Positions 1 through 8,745 of a DNA stretch of 22,926 nt are shown one piece after another. The translations under genes were made by a program, and so were the position numbers. This stretch comes from Bremia lactucae. Lineage: Eukaryota; Oomycota; Peronosporomycetes; Peronosporales; Peronosporaceae. The number at the start of each line of letters is the position of its first letter. The first letter of the stretch is position 1. The stretch lies in contig NC_090610.1 of NCBI RefSeq assembly GCF_004359215.1, positions 14,029,186 through 14,052,111 on the forward strand. The letters run 5' to 3'. The notes beneath the pieces are model-generated. The model worked only from the letters and a program-made list of their open reading frames with translations, was not told the origin of the DNA and ran no database searches.

Positions 1-437
1 GCTTCTCTTGCGTGCAGTGAGGTAGTTGTGGTGGGCGCGTTAGCGACCTCACCCAACGCACTAAGTACTCTGGTTAAGTGTCGTCACGGGAGCGGTAATC
101 CGGCTCCTCGTGCGCACTTACCAAGTAGATAGTAGTTTTCAGACTGATTTATATTTAATCGTATTAGATATAAATACCTGTTTTTACCAATCTAAAATGT
201 CATCTCTGTAGATAACACTAATATTTATGACAAGCGTATTTTTAGATACCTCGCGTAACGGATGACGCTAGGCGTCATCCCTCTTTATGTGAATGCCTAT
301 GTGTATCACATACACAAGGGTGGGTCACAATGTAAACCATACCCAAGCGGAGGGTCTAATTACTTTATTAAGTTATTGACCTTCCCCCCCGTTTAGTACA
401 CTTGATGTACTTATGAGGGCAATTTTAGCCCGTTACA
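1..437 (-). repeat. Partial LTR of family A Gypsy element (3' LTR of the minus-strand element), copy 1
   Basis: The right edge ends in CCCGTTACA, the inverse of the TGTAACGGG start expected for an LTR with TG...CA ends. The left end lies outside the window. The orientation is set by the neighbouring polypurine tract at 438-450: read on the minus strand, the tract runs directly into TGTAACGGG. Several short hairpins are visible (260-280, 300-314, 395-411). AT-rich TATA-like sequence lies near 165-175. The same sequence recurs at 15761-16197 with no difference that I noticed. LTR identity is inferred from the ends and the adjacent tract; the opposite LTR of this element is not in the window. 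Confidence 0.75.
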
Positions 438-450
438 CCATCCCCCCTTT
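438..450 (-). promoter_or_regulatory. Polypurine tract (plus-strand DNA primer site) of family A, copy 1
   Basis: On the minus strand this reads AAAGGGGGGATGG and abuts the TG of the LTR directly, as a Ty3/Gypsy polypurine tract should. Read the other way, the same position would have to be a tRNA primer site, but no TGG-initiated match follows the LTR. This supports a minus-strand element whose 3' LTR is 1-437. Confidence 0.7.
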
Positions 451-488
451 AAAAAACGAATTTACATTTTTAAATTCGTCAAAGAGGA

Positions 489-1470
489 ATGAGGAACTGC
501 AAGCTGCTTAACGCGCCGTTAGTTCTCTCAGTCACTCTAGCGACCTGTGATACATACACAGCGCCAAAGATGCCACCTAAAGGGGGCCACGTTGGTGAAT
601 CGTCTGCGAAGACTCCCACTCACCTCGCGGTTAGCGCACGCGCCGCGTTAACACGCCGGCAGCGTCCAATGCCTTATTCGAAACGCCGACAGCTACTGCT
701 GCTGTCGCGTCAACGGGGCTCAAGGATCCATCCCACTATAAGAGGGTAGGATGTTGACCCATCGCTCACTGTCGACTACAATGAGTCGACTACAATGAGT
801 CGACACCGATGCCGTCTCCTCATAGTACGACAATGAACTAATGAGGAAGGATGATGGCGCATTATTGCTCATCCAAACCTCTCTCATTGCTCGCAGGATG
901 GAGACAGCAAAATTTGCAAATGCTGTCTCGTCGTCTGCGCTGGATATCACAGCAACAGGTAATGAGAGCGCTGCCCATATAGGAGCAGCCACTTCTTCGT
1001 TGGGTAAAACCACAACGTCTTATGCTCAGACCATTATCCATAATGGTTCTGACATAGAGGATTCGGAGCCTTAAGCTCCGCCGACGACACGTGAACGTGC
1101 TCAGTCGGCGTCACAAGCCAGTCGTTTAGAACGTGGCTATGTGACGGGTGGCATTTCATTCATGTCCCCTCCATCTAAATGGCCTCGTTTAAACGGGCCA
1201 AGAGCGTCGCTCCTCGAGCGCGCTCTTCTAGACGCTCATAAATATTGTGGCGTCTTTAAATCATGGAGGCTCAGGGAAAATTGCTTGGGCCTTATTTTCG
1301 ATCCCGGTCGTGTTGTGTTCAAATGAAACGCCCGACCAATACGAGGCGGAATTCACGCGCCGCATTCAACCGCGTTGCGATGCGGTGAACCAGCGGTTGC
1401 AGCGAAATATTTCGCCCGCTTGCGTGTGAAAGAAATCATGGGCGGTACTGTATCCCCTGTTTCTTTTCAC
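489..1470 (+). pseudogene. Decayed ORF antisense to pol, between pol 3' end and LTR (family A), copy 1
   Basis: A coding-like stretch runs on the plus strand. A likely start is the ATG at 570 (MPPKGG), in frame with an upstream ATG at 489. The frame is lost near 747 and resumes at 841 with an alanine- and serine-rich segment (LLIQTSLIARRMETAKFANA). It passes one TAA at 1072-1074 and continues to about 1326 (GYVTGGISF, KSWRLRENCLGL). It then shifts frame into NETPDQYEAEFTRR and ends at a TGA near 1427. I see no zinc knuckle, protease or RT motif. It may be a gag relic of a plus-strand element or an extra antisense ORF of the minus-strand element; the polypurine tract favours the second. The function is unknown. 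A 14-bp tandem duplication at 771-804 contributes to the frame loss. Confidence 0.5.
771..804. repeat. 14-bp tandem duplication (two units plus 6 bp), copy 1
   Basis: The unit GTCGACTACAATGA occurs at 771-784 and 785-798 and is followed by GTCGAC. The unit is not a multiple of three, so it shifts the frame of the decayed ORF around it. The duplicate at 16531-16564 carries the same change, so it predates the segmental duplication. Confidence 0.9.
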
Positions 1471-1483
1471 AACGCTGCTTCTG

Positions 1484-3028
1484 CTAGTTTATTTTTGACT
1501 AGCCCTCAACTGGTGCTCTTGCTTATAGGCAGCTACTATGCCGGGCACATCAATACGTCTGGTATCGATCGGTCCCCAAGAGTCAAAACGCTTCCGGTAA
1601 ACTCTTCATTGGACAAGGATCTGATACCTTTGCCTCACGGAGCGGTGAGCAATAAACCTTCAAACAAGGAAGCGTTGATTCCCACCCGCATCCATCAGTG
1701 CAGGCGGCGCCCGGTAGGAGTGGCGATCTCGCCTACCTACTCGCGGCTGCCTTACCGTCGTCGTTCAGTCGCAGACGTTAAGCGCTGCTGAATGACGTAT
1801 TGTGGATCACGATGGTCAAGTCTTGCGACTGACTTCGGATCTTTATGATGTCCGAGCGAAGGCTCGTCAGGGTTATGGACGCCTGCAGACTTGCTTGGAC
1901 TTTCTGGAGATGTTAATGCTGAAGGATCCGCGTTAGTCGCGTGATGTCCTTCGCTCTCCGAGTCTTGTTCGTGGTGGAAGAAGTCGGTCGGCTGAAAGTT
2001 TTTTGCCTTCTCCGTCCCCCTCACTCGAACGACGGTCGACTCACAGTCGGTGTCACCATCGGTCTCCTTAGACGGATAAGGGTTTGTGACCTTATTTGGG
2101 TCTTCATACCGATTCGGACGACCCACGTAAAATATTGGAGTGCGTCTTCATATACGGGGGGAATGGCGAGTCTAAAATTGAGGTCGCTAATCTCTTCTAC
2201 CACCGTAAAGGGCCCAATGAAACGCGGCAACAACTTCGTAGTACCTCCGGGTAGTACAGAAATTGCATTTTTAGGTAGGGTAGCAGTACTTAATAGTACT
2301 TTTCACCCACTCTAAAGCGTTCATTATTTTTACGACCATTACGGTCCGCAGATTCTTTTTGCTTGTCCTGTGTGTTTGCCATCGCGTCACGGACTTTACG
2401 TGTCATGGCTAATCGCTCATTCTCAAAGCGATGAGCCTCCCTAACGCTTTTAGCATCAAACTCGCCTATGATACCGCCGAGAGGTCGGTCATTTGGCGTA
2501 GTTTTATTGACCACTGCTAAACTGCCAGGGTCACTAGGCAAGTTTCAGTCGTTGAGATGATACCCTCGCGGGTCATCGTCATATTGACGAAACTATGTCC
2601 CTCTTTCGCACCGAGCATAGTGAGGGGCCCTCCTCCACTAAGACTCGGGCTGCGCACAAACGAGACTGGCGTCCGAGGATGGCGCAGTCCGTTAATATAA
2701 AACGGTTCTCATCCGTACTGGCGTGGGCACTGTTATTTATAGCGAACTCCACAAAGGGCAATTGCTTGCTCCACTTTTTGGGAGTTGCTATAGTGCGTAA
2801 GACATCCGCCACGACCCGATTGGCACGTTCTGTTTGGTTATCGGTCTGGAGATGATCTGCAATCGACATGCGGAGCTTGCTACCTAGCAGCTCGAACACA
2901 TGTCGCCAAAACCAGGCGTAAAACGTGGATCCCGGTCCGATACTATGGACTCGGGCATCCCGTGTAGTCGATAAACATGATCCAGGAACAAGAGAGCTAC
3001 CTCCTTGCCTGTGATCGATGTTTTACAT
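1484..3028 (-). pseudogene. Family A Gypsy pol, integrase catalytic end to chromodomain, copy 1
   Basis: Read from 3028 down, this encodes the middle of a Ty3/Gypsy integrase (CKTSITGKE, then SIVSDRDPRF with the second catalytic Asp, then TDNQTERANR with the Glu). The post-integrase module follows (IGPFTVVEEISDLNFRL, then GRPNRYEDPNKV), then a charged linker. A decayed chromodomain near 1730-1484 contains FLV-stop-RFIAHRSVRQRYQILVQ. There are several frameshifts and at least two stops in the chromodomain, so no protein can be made. Its N-terminal continuation lies beyond the foreign patch at 3029-3379. The homologous arm 5163-6649 on the plus strand is less damaged in places. It is duplicated at 17244-18789. 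Confidence 0.85.
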
Positions 3029-3379
3029 TGGTCGTTATCCGATTTGAATGCTATTGGCGCGCATTGTGAGTGGACGGATCACGAAAACAACGACAAATAC
3101 TTCTACTCGGGTGGAAATTTGCGAGCTTTTCTTCTCTGGCAAGACCAGGCTGGAACTATGATTGACGATGCTATCCGCCGGGTCGTTCCGCATGCTGCAG
3201 AACTCTTTTATACGGAGTATATAGGGGCATCGGTGAGTCTAGTTAATTGTTTACGGATGGTGGGAATTCAAGCAAACGTTTCCAATGACTTGAACAAGTA
3301 CATGTATACAACAAAAATATGTATTTGTGTGATCATCTCTGAAATGCGATGAGGCAACTAAACAACATTGTGAAACCAT
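3029..3379 (+). other. Foreign 351-bp patch in the integrase gene, carrying a coding fragment
   Basis: The patch interrupts family A integrase between LSKMV and CKTSITGKE. The opposite arm keeps the uninterrupted sequence at about 5141-5163, where 11 bases (CATTTAGCACC) occupy the position of the patch. There are no target-site duplications, no poly-A and no terminal repeats, so it is not an ordinary transposon insertion. On the plus strand the patch has one open frame with a protein-like stretch (WTDHENNDKYFYSGGNLRAF, followed by IDDAIRRVVPHAAELFYTEY). From memory the FYSGGNLR pattern recalls the C-terminal half of oomycete Crinkler-type effector proteins; I cannot verify that. The fragment has no start or stop of its own and is not a functional gene. 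Confidence 0.7.
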
Positions 3380-4134
3380 CACCATTTTGCTCAGTCTGTC
3401 GACAGAGACGACGAGCCCCACCCGACCCTTATGATCGGGTGGCATGCCAAACATGAAGTCCAGGCTTACTGACTTCCAACAGTTGGTTGGAATCGGTAGC
3501 GGCTTCAGTGGCGCACTGCTGGACGGTGCATGCTTAATGCGCTGACACTGCAAGAGCGAATATACTTGAGCACTCATCAATATAGTAATGGCCACCAAAA
3601 CTCATCTAACACTCGTAAGAATGTCTTTTCACCAACCAAATGCCCATTAGATGGCGCATCATGGAGCTTGTGAAGGATCGTCAGCTTGAGATCTGTGTCA
3701 TGAGGCACATATATCCTCAAGGGATCACAAGGTGGCAGCTGATGCCATAACAGGCCGTCGCTGTAGCTATAACGAATTAGCTTAGCTTTCAGGTGCGACG
3801 GAAGGCTTACCTTTCGTCCACCAAAGTGGTTTAGCAGCAGCCGACAGTGGTCGTCCTGACTGTAGCTCTCTTTTATTCAGAGGCCAATGAGCTCGTCACG
3901 TGGTATGCCTTCATGGCTGCCAACGTTGACGGCTGAAATTGTGTTTTCGCACTAGACAAACTTTCCTGGTGTCTAACTTCGAACTCTGGTCTGCGCGATA
4001 AAGCGTCAGCCAAGATATTTGACCTACCCGGCTTATATTTAACTTTGAGATTAAATTCAGAGAAGAATGTGAGCCATCTTGCCATTCTAGGCGAGAGGTG
4101 CGGTGAGTTTATTGCGGTCCGAAGTGATGCGTTA
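3380..4134 (-). pseudogene. Family A Gypsy pol, RNase H end to integrase N-terminus, copy 1
   Basis: Read from 4134 down: [20 protein letters not shown] and [10 protein letters not shown] (RNase H end, with the last catalytic Asp in ADAL), a linker, and the integrase zinc-binding region (LHDAPSNGHL...). Then come CQRIKHAPSSSAPLKPLPIP and VSLDFMFGMPPDHKGR with the first catalytic Asp. It breaks at the patch after LSKMV. Stops and frameshifts interrupt the zinc-binding part near 3600. The 5' neighbour of this fragment is not RT but an inverted RNase H segment (4135-4378). Duplicated at 19456-20212. Confidence 0.85.
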
Positions 4135-4378
4135 TTCTTGGCATTGCCAGACGCGGATAAGCCCTTTAGCGTCGACTGCGATGCATGTAATTTTGCGATC
4201 GGTAGCGCGCTCATGTAGAAGGATGACGACGGCGTTGACCGTGTCATCTCTTATCAGTCCCGGCTTTTAAAAGCCGCGGAACTGAATTACCCCGTGCATG
4301 AGAAAGAGCTACTTTCAATAAAGTATGCTATTGTCAAGTTTCGTGTGCACCTACTGGGCACCGAACCATTTGTGGTTT
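4135..4378 (+). other. RNase H start segment, opposite in strand to the pol to its left (copy 1)
   Basis: This stretch encodes the start of RNase H ([10 protein letters not shown] to GTEPFVV) on the plus strand, while the pol immediately to the left is on the minus strand. It equals 20213-20456 almost base for base. There it sits inside a minus-strand pol on both sides and is therefore an inversion in place. In this copy the plus-strand reading simply continues into 4387-6649. Confidence 0.8.
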
Positions 4379-6649
4379 ATACGGATCACGCATCACTGCG
4401 GACCGCAATAAACTCACCGCACCTCTCGCCTAGAATGGCAAGATGGCTCACATTCTTCTCTGAATTTAATTTCAAAGTTGAATATAAGCCGGGTAAGTCG
4501 AATGTCTTGGCTGACGCTTTATCGCGCAGACCAGACTTCGAGGTTAGACACCAGGAAAGTGTGTCTAGTGCGAAAGCACAATTTCAGCCGTCGACGTTGG
4601 CAGCCATGAAGGCATACCACGTGACGAGCTCATTGGCCTCTGAGATAAAAGAGAGCTACAGTCAGGACGACCACTGTCGCCTGCTGTTGGATCACTTCGG
4701 TGGACGAAAGGTTTCCCTTCCGTCGCACCTGAAAGCTAAGCTCAATCGCTTTAGCTACAGCGATGGCCTGTTATGGCATCAGCTGTCACCTTGTGATCCC
4801 TTGAGAATCTATGTGCCTCATGACACAGATCTCAAGTTGATGATCCTTCACGAGCTCCATGATGCACCATCTAGTGGGCATCTGGGCCGTGAAAAGACAT
4901 TCTTACGAGTGTCAGAGGAATTTTGGTGGCCACACCTATATAGATGGGTGGCCAACTATATTCGCTCTTGCGAACAGTGTCAGCGCATTAAGCCTGCACC
5001 GTCCAGCAGTGCGCCACTGAAGCCGCTACCGATTCCAACCAACTGTTGGAAGTCAGTAAGCCTGGACTTCATGTTTGGCATGCCGCCCGATCATAAGGGT
5101 CGGACAGGGCTAGTCGTCTTTGTAGACAGACTGAGCAAGATGGTGCATTTAGCACCATGTAAGACATCGATCACAGGCAAGGAGGCAGCTCTCTTGTTCC
5201 TGGATCATGTTTACCGACTACACGGGATGCCCGAGTCCATAGTATCGGACCGGGGTCCACGTTTTACGTCTGGGTTTTGGCGTCATGTGTTCGAGCTGCT
5301 AGGTAGCAAGCTCCACATGTCGACCGCAGATCATCCCCAGACCGATGGCCAAACAGAACGTGCCAATCGGATCGTGGCGGATGTCTTACGCACTATAGCA
5401 ACTCCCAAAGATTAGAGCAAGCAATTGTACTTTGTGGAGCTCGCTAAAAATAACAGTGTCCACGCCAGTACGGTGAGACATCGTTTTCTATAAACGGACT
5501 GCTCCATCCTCGGATGCCAGTCTCGTTTGTGCGCGCCCGAGTTTTAGTGGGGGAGGGCCCCTCACTACGCTCGGTGCGAAAGAGGGACATAGCTTCGTCA
5601 ATATGACGATGACCCGCGAGGGTATCATCTCAACGACGAAACTTGCCTTAGTGACCCTGCCGGGTTGGCAGTGGTCAGTATGTAGTCACGGCAAGGAATG
5701 CATGTGCTCTCACACAATAGCGATGTTTCGTTGCTTACAACTACGTCCTACGAACGATTCCGGCGATGTCATAGGCGAGTTGAATGCTAAAAGCCTGAGC
5801 GAGGCTTAACACTTTGTGGATGAGCGATTAGCCATCCCACGAAAAGTCCGTGACCGTGGCGCAACGGCAAGCGCACAAGATAAACAAAAGAATGCTGACT
5901 GAAATGGTCGCAAAAATAATGAATGCTTAAGTGTTCGACATAAAGTACTGTTAAGTACTGTTACTCTACCTAAAATCGCAATTTTTGTACTACCTGGGGG
6001 TACTTAAAATTATTGCTACGTTACATTGGGCCATTTACTGTGGTCGAGAAGGTCAAAGACCTAAATTATAGGCTCACCCTCCCGCCATATATGAAGATGC
6101 ACCCCGTCTTTTACGTGGGTCGTCTCAAACGGTATGTGGACCCAGATGAGGTCACATATTCCCATCAGTCTAAGGAGACTGTTGGTGACACCGACCATGG
6201 GTTCAGTATTAAACAGATGGGGGAAATGAGGAAGGCGAAAGACTTGCCTCCGACCTTCTCTTCCCATGAGAACGTAACGGACTCGGAGAGCGAGAGATAC
6301 CACGCGCGTAATACGGTTCCTCAGCATTAACTTCTTAAAGATGTCCAGCCGAAGTTTCAAGCGTTCGTAACCCTGACGATTTTTCGCGCGAGCATCATGA
6401 AGCCGAGGTCAGTAGCAAGACTTGACCCTCGAAATCCCCAATGCGTCGTTCAGCAGCGCTTAATGCCTGCAACTGAACGATCGCGGGAAAGGCAGCAGCG
6501 ATTATGTGGGCAAAATCGCCACTCCTATCGAGCGCCGCCTGCACTGATTGGATGCGGATGGGAATCAACGCTTCCTTGCTAAAAGTTTGCTTGCCCACCG
6601 CTCCGTGAGGAAGAAGCATCAAATCCTCGTCCAGTGGAGAGGATACCCG
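4137..6649 (+). pseudogene. Family A Gypsy pol fragment: RNase H, integrase, chromodomain (plus strand)
   Basis: Starts at [16 protein letters not shown] (RNase H start, first Asp). A TAG at 4216-4218 replaces the usual Gln after SALM. HEKELLSIKYA, VYTDHASLR and [10 protein letters not shown] give the remaining RNase H acidic residues. Integrase has an intact HHCC site (LHDAPSSGHLGREKT to CEQCQ) and D, D, E residues (VSLDFMFG, IVSDRGPRF, TDGQTERANR). The longest open stretch is 4294-5415 (373 codons), ended by a TAG at 5413 where the other arm has a Trp codon. Past this it is frameshifted. GPFTVVEKVKDLNYRL and FYVGRLKRYVDPDEV mark the post-integrase module. A chromodomain at 6551-6649 (QRFLAKSLLAHR, ILVQWRGYP) is cut off at 6649. 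There is no RT, protease or gag attached, so it cannot be autonomous. Confidence 0.9.
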
Positions 6650-7355
6650 AAAATTCACCATGTCTTGTCAAAGCCTTAAAGTTGACTTAGTGACAAACAA
6701 GCCGGGCTTGCATTCACGTCCCATACCATTAAGCACAGAGGTCTTTGTAACTAAGCCCTGTTTATCCTCTCCTCCTAATGGTTTACCGACCCTAGTTCTT
6801 CCCCAGTAGACCGCCCGGCCCCACTCGGCGTTTCCCGCACCGTACAGCTTTCTGGTATAAGGTGGGATTGATGCTTCGAGCTTTGCGCGAATTGCGCAAC
6901 GGACAAGCCGGGCGCAAGTGCTTAGTGCTTTCTCGCATATAACATCTACGATGTTTGAATGCTATTCCACAGCTTTTCTTCTCCTTACTAATAGACAAAT
7001 CTGATGCGCTCGACGGGCTTTCCAATATTTCTGCGTACCAACGCGAGAGGACTTAAAGTCGAACTCAGCGCGTAACCCCATGGCAATTGCCGCTTCTAAA
7101 GTAACGGGATGAGATTGGTACAATTCCGTTTGGGCAACCCCCGCATTAAGGTCTTCCATTATGAACGAATAATTTAACCACTTCTTGCCCTCGGCCTTGA
7201 TGTATAGCGGCAAAAAGAGCTCTTAACTCCTGGGCGTAGTCTCCTAGGATCGGTCTACCCTGACGAGCCGCTAAATATCGTGATCGTGTGCGAGAAATCT
7301 GATTAGATGGGACAAACATGCTAGTCAGATGATGTTTTGGCAAATCACACCCCAC
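6650..7355 (-). pseudogene. Gypsy gag C-terminal half with zinc knuckle remnant, to the gag-protease border
   Basis: Read from 7355 down: DLPKHHLTSMFVPSNQISRT, SRYLAARQGRPILGDYAQEL, then after a frameshift MEDLNAGVAQTELYQSHPVT and AIAMGLRAEFDFKSS. This is the C-terminal part of the retrotransposon Gag core. A stop ends that frame near 6962. Another frame carries CYMRESTKHLRPACP, a CCHC knuckle in which the second Cys is Arg. The gag-protease border seems reached near 6660 before the sequence switches to the chromodomain of the plus-strand pol. The N-terminal Gag half is missing here, but a matching half lies on the plus strand at 8491-8745. Confidence 0.75.
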
Positions 7356-7900
7356 GAGAGGCAAGGTAAACCTGCCTACTTGGACGAGCGGTGCAACTTA
7401 TAGGGTGCACCAACTAAGTACCTGTTTTCAATCCTGTCACATGCCATAACCAGTTTGTCAAACTAGGTCTCGCAGCCTACGATTTGCACATTCTGTATGA
7501 ATGCTCCCGAAGCGTAAAACTAAAAGGAGTTGCATCCTTAGCACGCGTCCAAGTGTAACATCGATGCCAAAAACGCATCGATGAAGAATTCGTTTTTGTT
7601 GTCACCAAACTGTGAAGTCTGGATGAGTGACGACGGGATCTTATACCGCTCGTTGGTCATATACCGTTCGTTGGTCATAGCAGACCAACGAACCAAGTTG
7701 CCCTTTGCAGGCAACCAAGACTCTTTTCGGGAGCGAACCGCAACGAATTGCGGTCTCCGTTCCTTTGGTTAATGCTAAGTTGCAGACTAACATTCTGTTG
7801 AAGTGATCTTTACAATCCTTCGTTCCTGGTGGTACATTTTAGCATTCCCGGTACGGGGGCTCTTTAGATCGGAGTCATTACAAGATGACTCCTCATCAAT
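7356..7900 (-). pseudogene. 5' part of a B-type extra ORF relic (minus strand)
   Basis: The minus strand here aligns by eye with the plus-strand ORF at 9880-10488. Near 7356-7372 it shares the 17-mer CCTTGCCTCTCGTGGGG with 10472-10488. The stretch around 7376-7490 follows 10340-10470 closely. The stretch around 7600-7700 matches 10155-10235 (TTCGTTGGTCTG, ACTCATCCAG). The stretch around 7880 matches 9900 (GAGGAGTCATC). Stops in all frames make it a pseudogene. Directly downstream, at 7355, it is fused to the gag C-terminal half. It contains an 18-bp tandem duplication at 7643-7678. The part nearer to 8100 may extend the match but I could not follow it. Confidence 0.65.
7643..7678. repeat. 18-bp tandem duplication
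   Basis: ATACCGCTCGTTGGTCAT at 7643-7660 is followed directly by the same sequence with one change (C to T) at 7661-7678. A reverse-complement echo (GACCAACGAAC) follows at 7683-7693, so the stretch can also fold back. Confidence 0.85.
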
Positions 7901-8490
7901 ATAGTCCGAGGAATGGAACATCTTGGAGATTAATATCTGATCTCTCTCGTCTTAACCCACCGTTTTATGACAAAATTGCTCAGATAAAGATCTGGAGGCC
8001 AAAATTATATTTAAATGAAATTAGAGTAAGGTCGTAATATTAAATATAGTTCAGTTCCCCGTTTGATCTAAAACCGTCAAATGCGTTACTAAGGCTTGCC
8101 AATGATCTGTGATAGTACAAAGCCGCATGTACACACTCGCAAGCATAGATATCGCTCAGGTCTACGAACCATTGGTCCCTTGAACTAGGATTCATTAAGT
8201 TATACGAGCTTGTACGACTTACGAAGTTGTTAAACTTCTTAAGACTATAGAACTAAGCGACTCTTTAAGTATAGAGGAGCGAAGTAGCTTCGCTACACCT
8301 GGAAGCACTCGCAGGCAATTTACACTTGATAATTAATTAAATTTAGCCTCTTCTGGCATGGATATCTTCCCCAAACTTTCAAAGCGAAACGAGTAGCATA
8401 TAAGAAGCTCAGAACTTTGTATGGGCTCGATCACATAGATCACAACCTTTCCCAGGCCCAGATGTTCTTGATGCAAGGCCTAAAGACTTA
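7901..8490. other. Unassigned AT-rich interval without a recognisable gene
   Basis: No coding frame is convincing on either strand. In position it lies between two relics that diverge from it (minus-strand at 7356-7900 and plus-strand from 8491). It should hold the start of both and possibly a degraded LTR or leader. A perfect hairpin AGCGAAG-TAG-CTTCGCT is present near 8279-8295. No TGTAACGGG terminus was seen. Confidence 0.4.
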
Positions 8491-8745
8491 ATATGAATCC
8501 TCTCTTATCGGGCAGCAAAGGATCACTTAGCGGAACTCGGTACAATCCTGTACCTGATCCGGAGCCTAAGGCTCGCCCTCTTGCTGTCAGTGTTAACACA
8601 TATGAGGGCAAAGAGGAAGGAAATCTCCTTTTCTGGATTAAATAAACGAAAACGTCCATAGCCTCCGTCATGGCTATATTTAAGCTCGGTAGGAAAGCGA
8701 GTAAGTAAGCACTCACATGTAGCACGTCTAAAGACGTCGCACTTC
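8491..8745 (+). pseudogene. Gypsy gag N-terminal half (plus strand)
   Basis: Reads [20 protein letters not shown], then [20 protein letters not shown], a stop, then MAIFKLGRKASK, a stop, and ALTCSTSKDVALP. This is the start of the Gag core (the YEGKEGENLLFWI and ALTCSTS blocks) as I know it from oomycete Gypsy elements. It ends just where the minus-strand fragment at 7355 begins (the DLPKHHLTSMF block), so the two halves complement each other. After 8745 the sequence switches to the 3' part of the B-type extra ORF. Two in-frame stops and a small internal deletion make it non-functional. Confidence 0.7.

Larger units (their letters stand above)
1..4378 (+). repeat. Segmental duplication, copy 1 (partner 15761-20456)
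   Basis: Direct repeat in the same orientation. By eye the two copies differ at about 10 positions outside the gap. There is one near 2270, six between 2630 and 2790, and three between 3460 and 4030. The copies part at about 4378, right after TTTGTGGTTT. Shared damage (stops, tandem duplication, foreign patch, inverted RNase H segment) shows common descent. The left edge lies at or beyond the window start. Confidence 0.9.
1597..6649. repeat. Large imperfect inverted repeat of family A pol
   Basis: The left arm (about 1597-4134, minus-strand pol) and right arm (about 4387-6649, plus-strand pol) encode the same RNase H, integrase and chromodomain segments in opposite orientations. A loop of about 252 bp separates them. 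The left arm holds the extra 351-bp patch. The inner edge is sharp: the reverse complement of GCGGTCCGAAGTGATGCG at the left matches CGCATCACTGCGGACCGC at the right. The outer right edge is near 6649, after LVQWRGYP, where the sequence switches to an unrelated gag on the minus strand. Arm identity is clearly high but was not computed. Confidence 0.85.

Noticed and set aside
437..570. The A LTR as a 5' LTR of a plus-strand element with the ORF at 489 as its gag
   Set aside because: Not excluded, but the sequence after the LTR (CCATCCCCCCTTT) does not fit a tRNA primer site and is a good polypurine tract on the other strand, so the minus-strand reading is preferred.
1375..1791. Plus-strand frame of 138 codons
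   Set aside because: Mostly antisense to the minus-strand chromodomain and post-integrase linker; only its first part overlaps the end of the plus-strand relic, in another frame.
6395..6661. Minus-strand frame with a coiled-coil-like LSAAERRIGDFEGQV, which could be a gag start
   Set aside because: The plus strand of the same stretch encodes the end of pol including the chromodomain (FLAKSLLAHR, ILVQWRGYP), in the right order after integrase. The minus frame is taken as antisense shadow, although a similar AERRIADLESQV occurs at 21317-21352.
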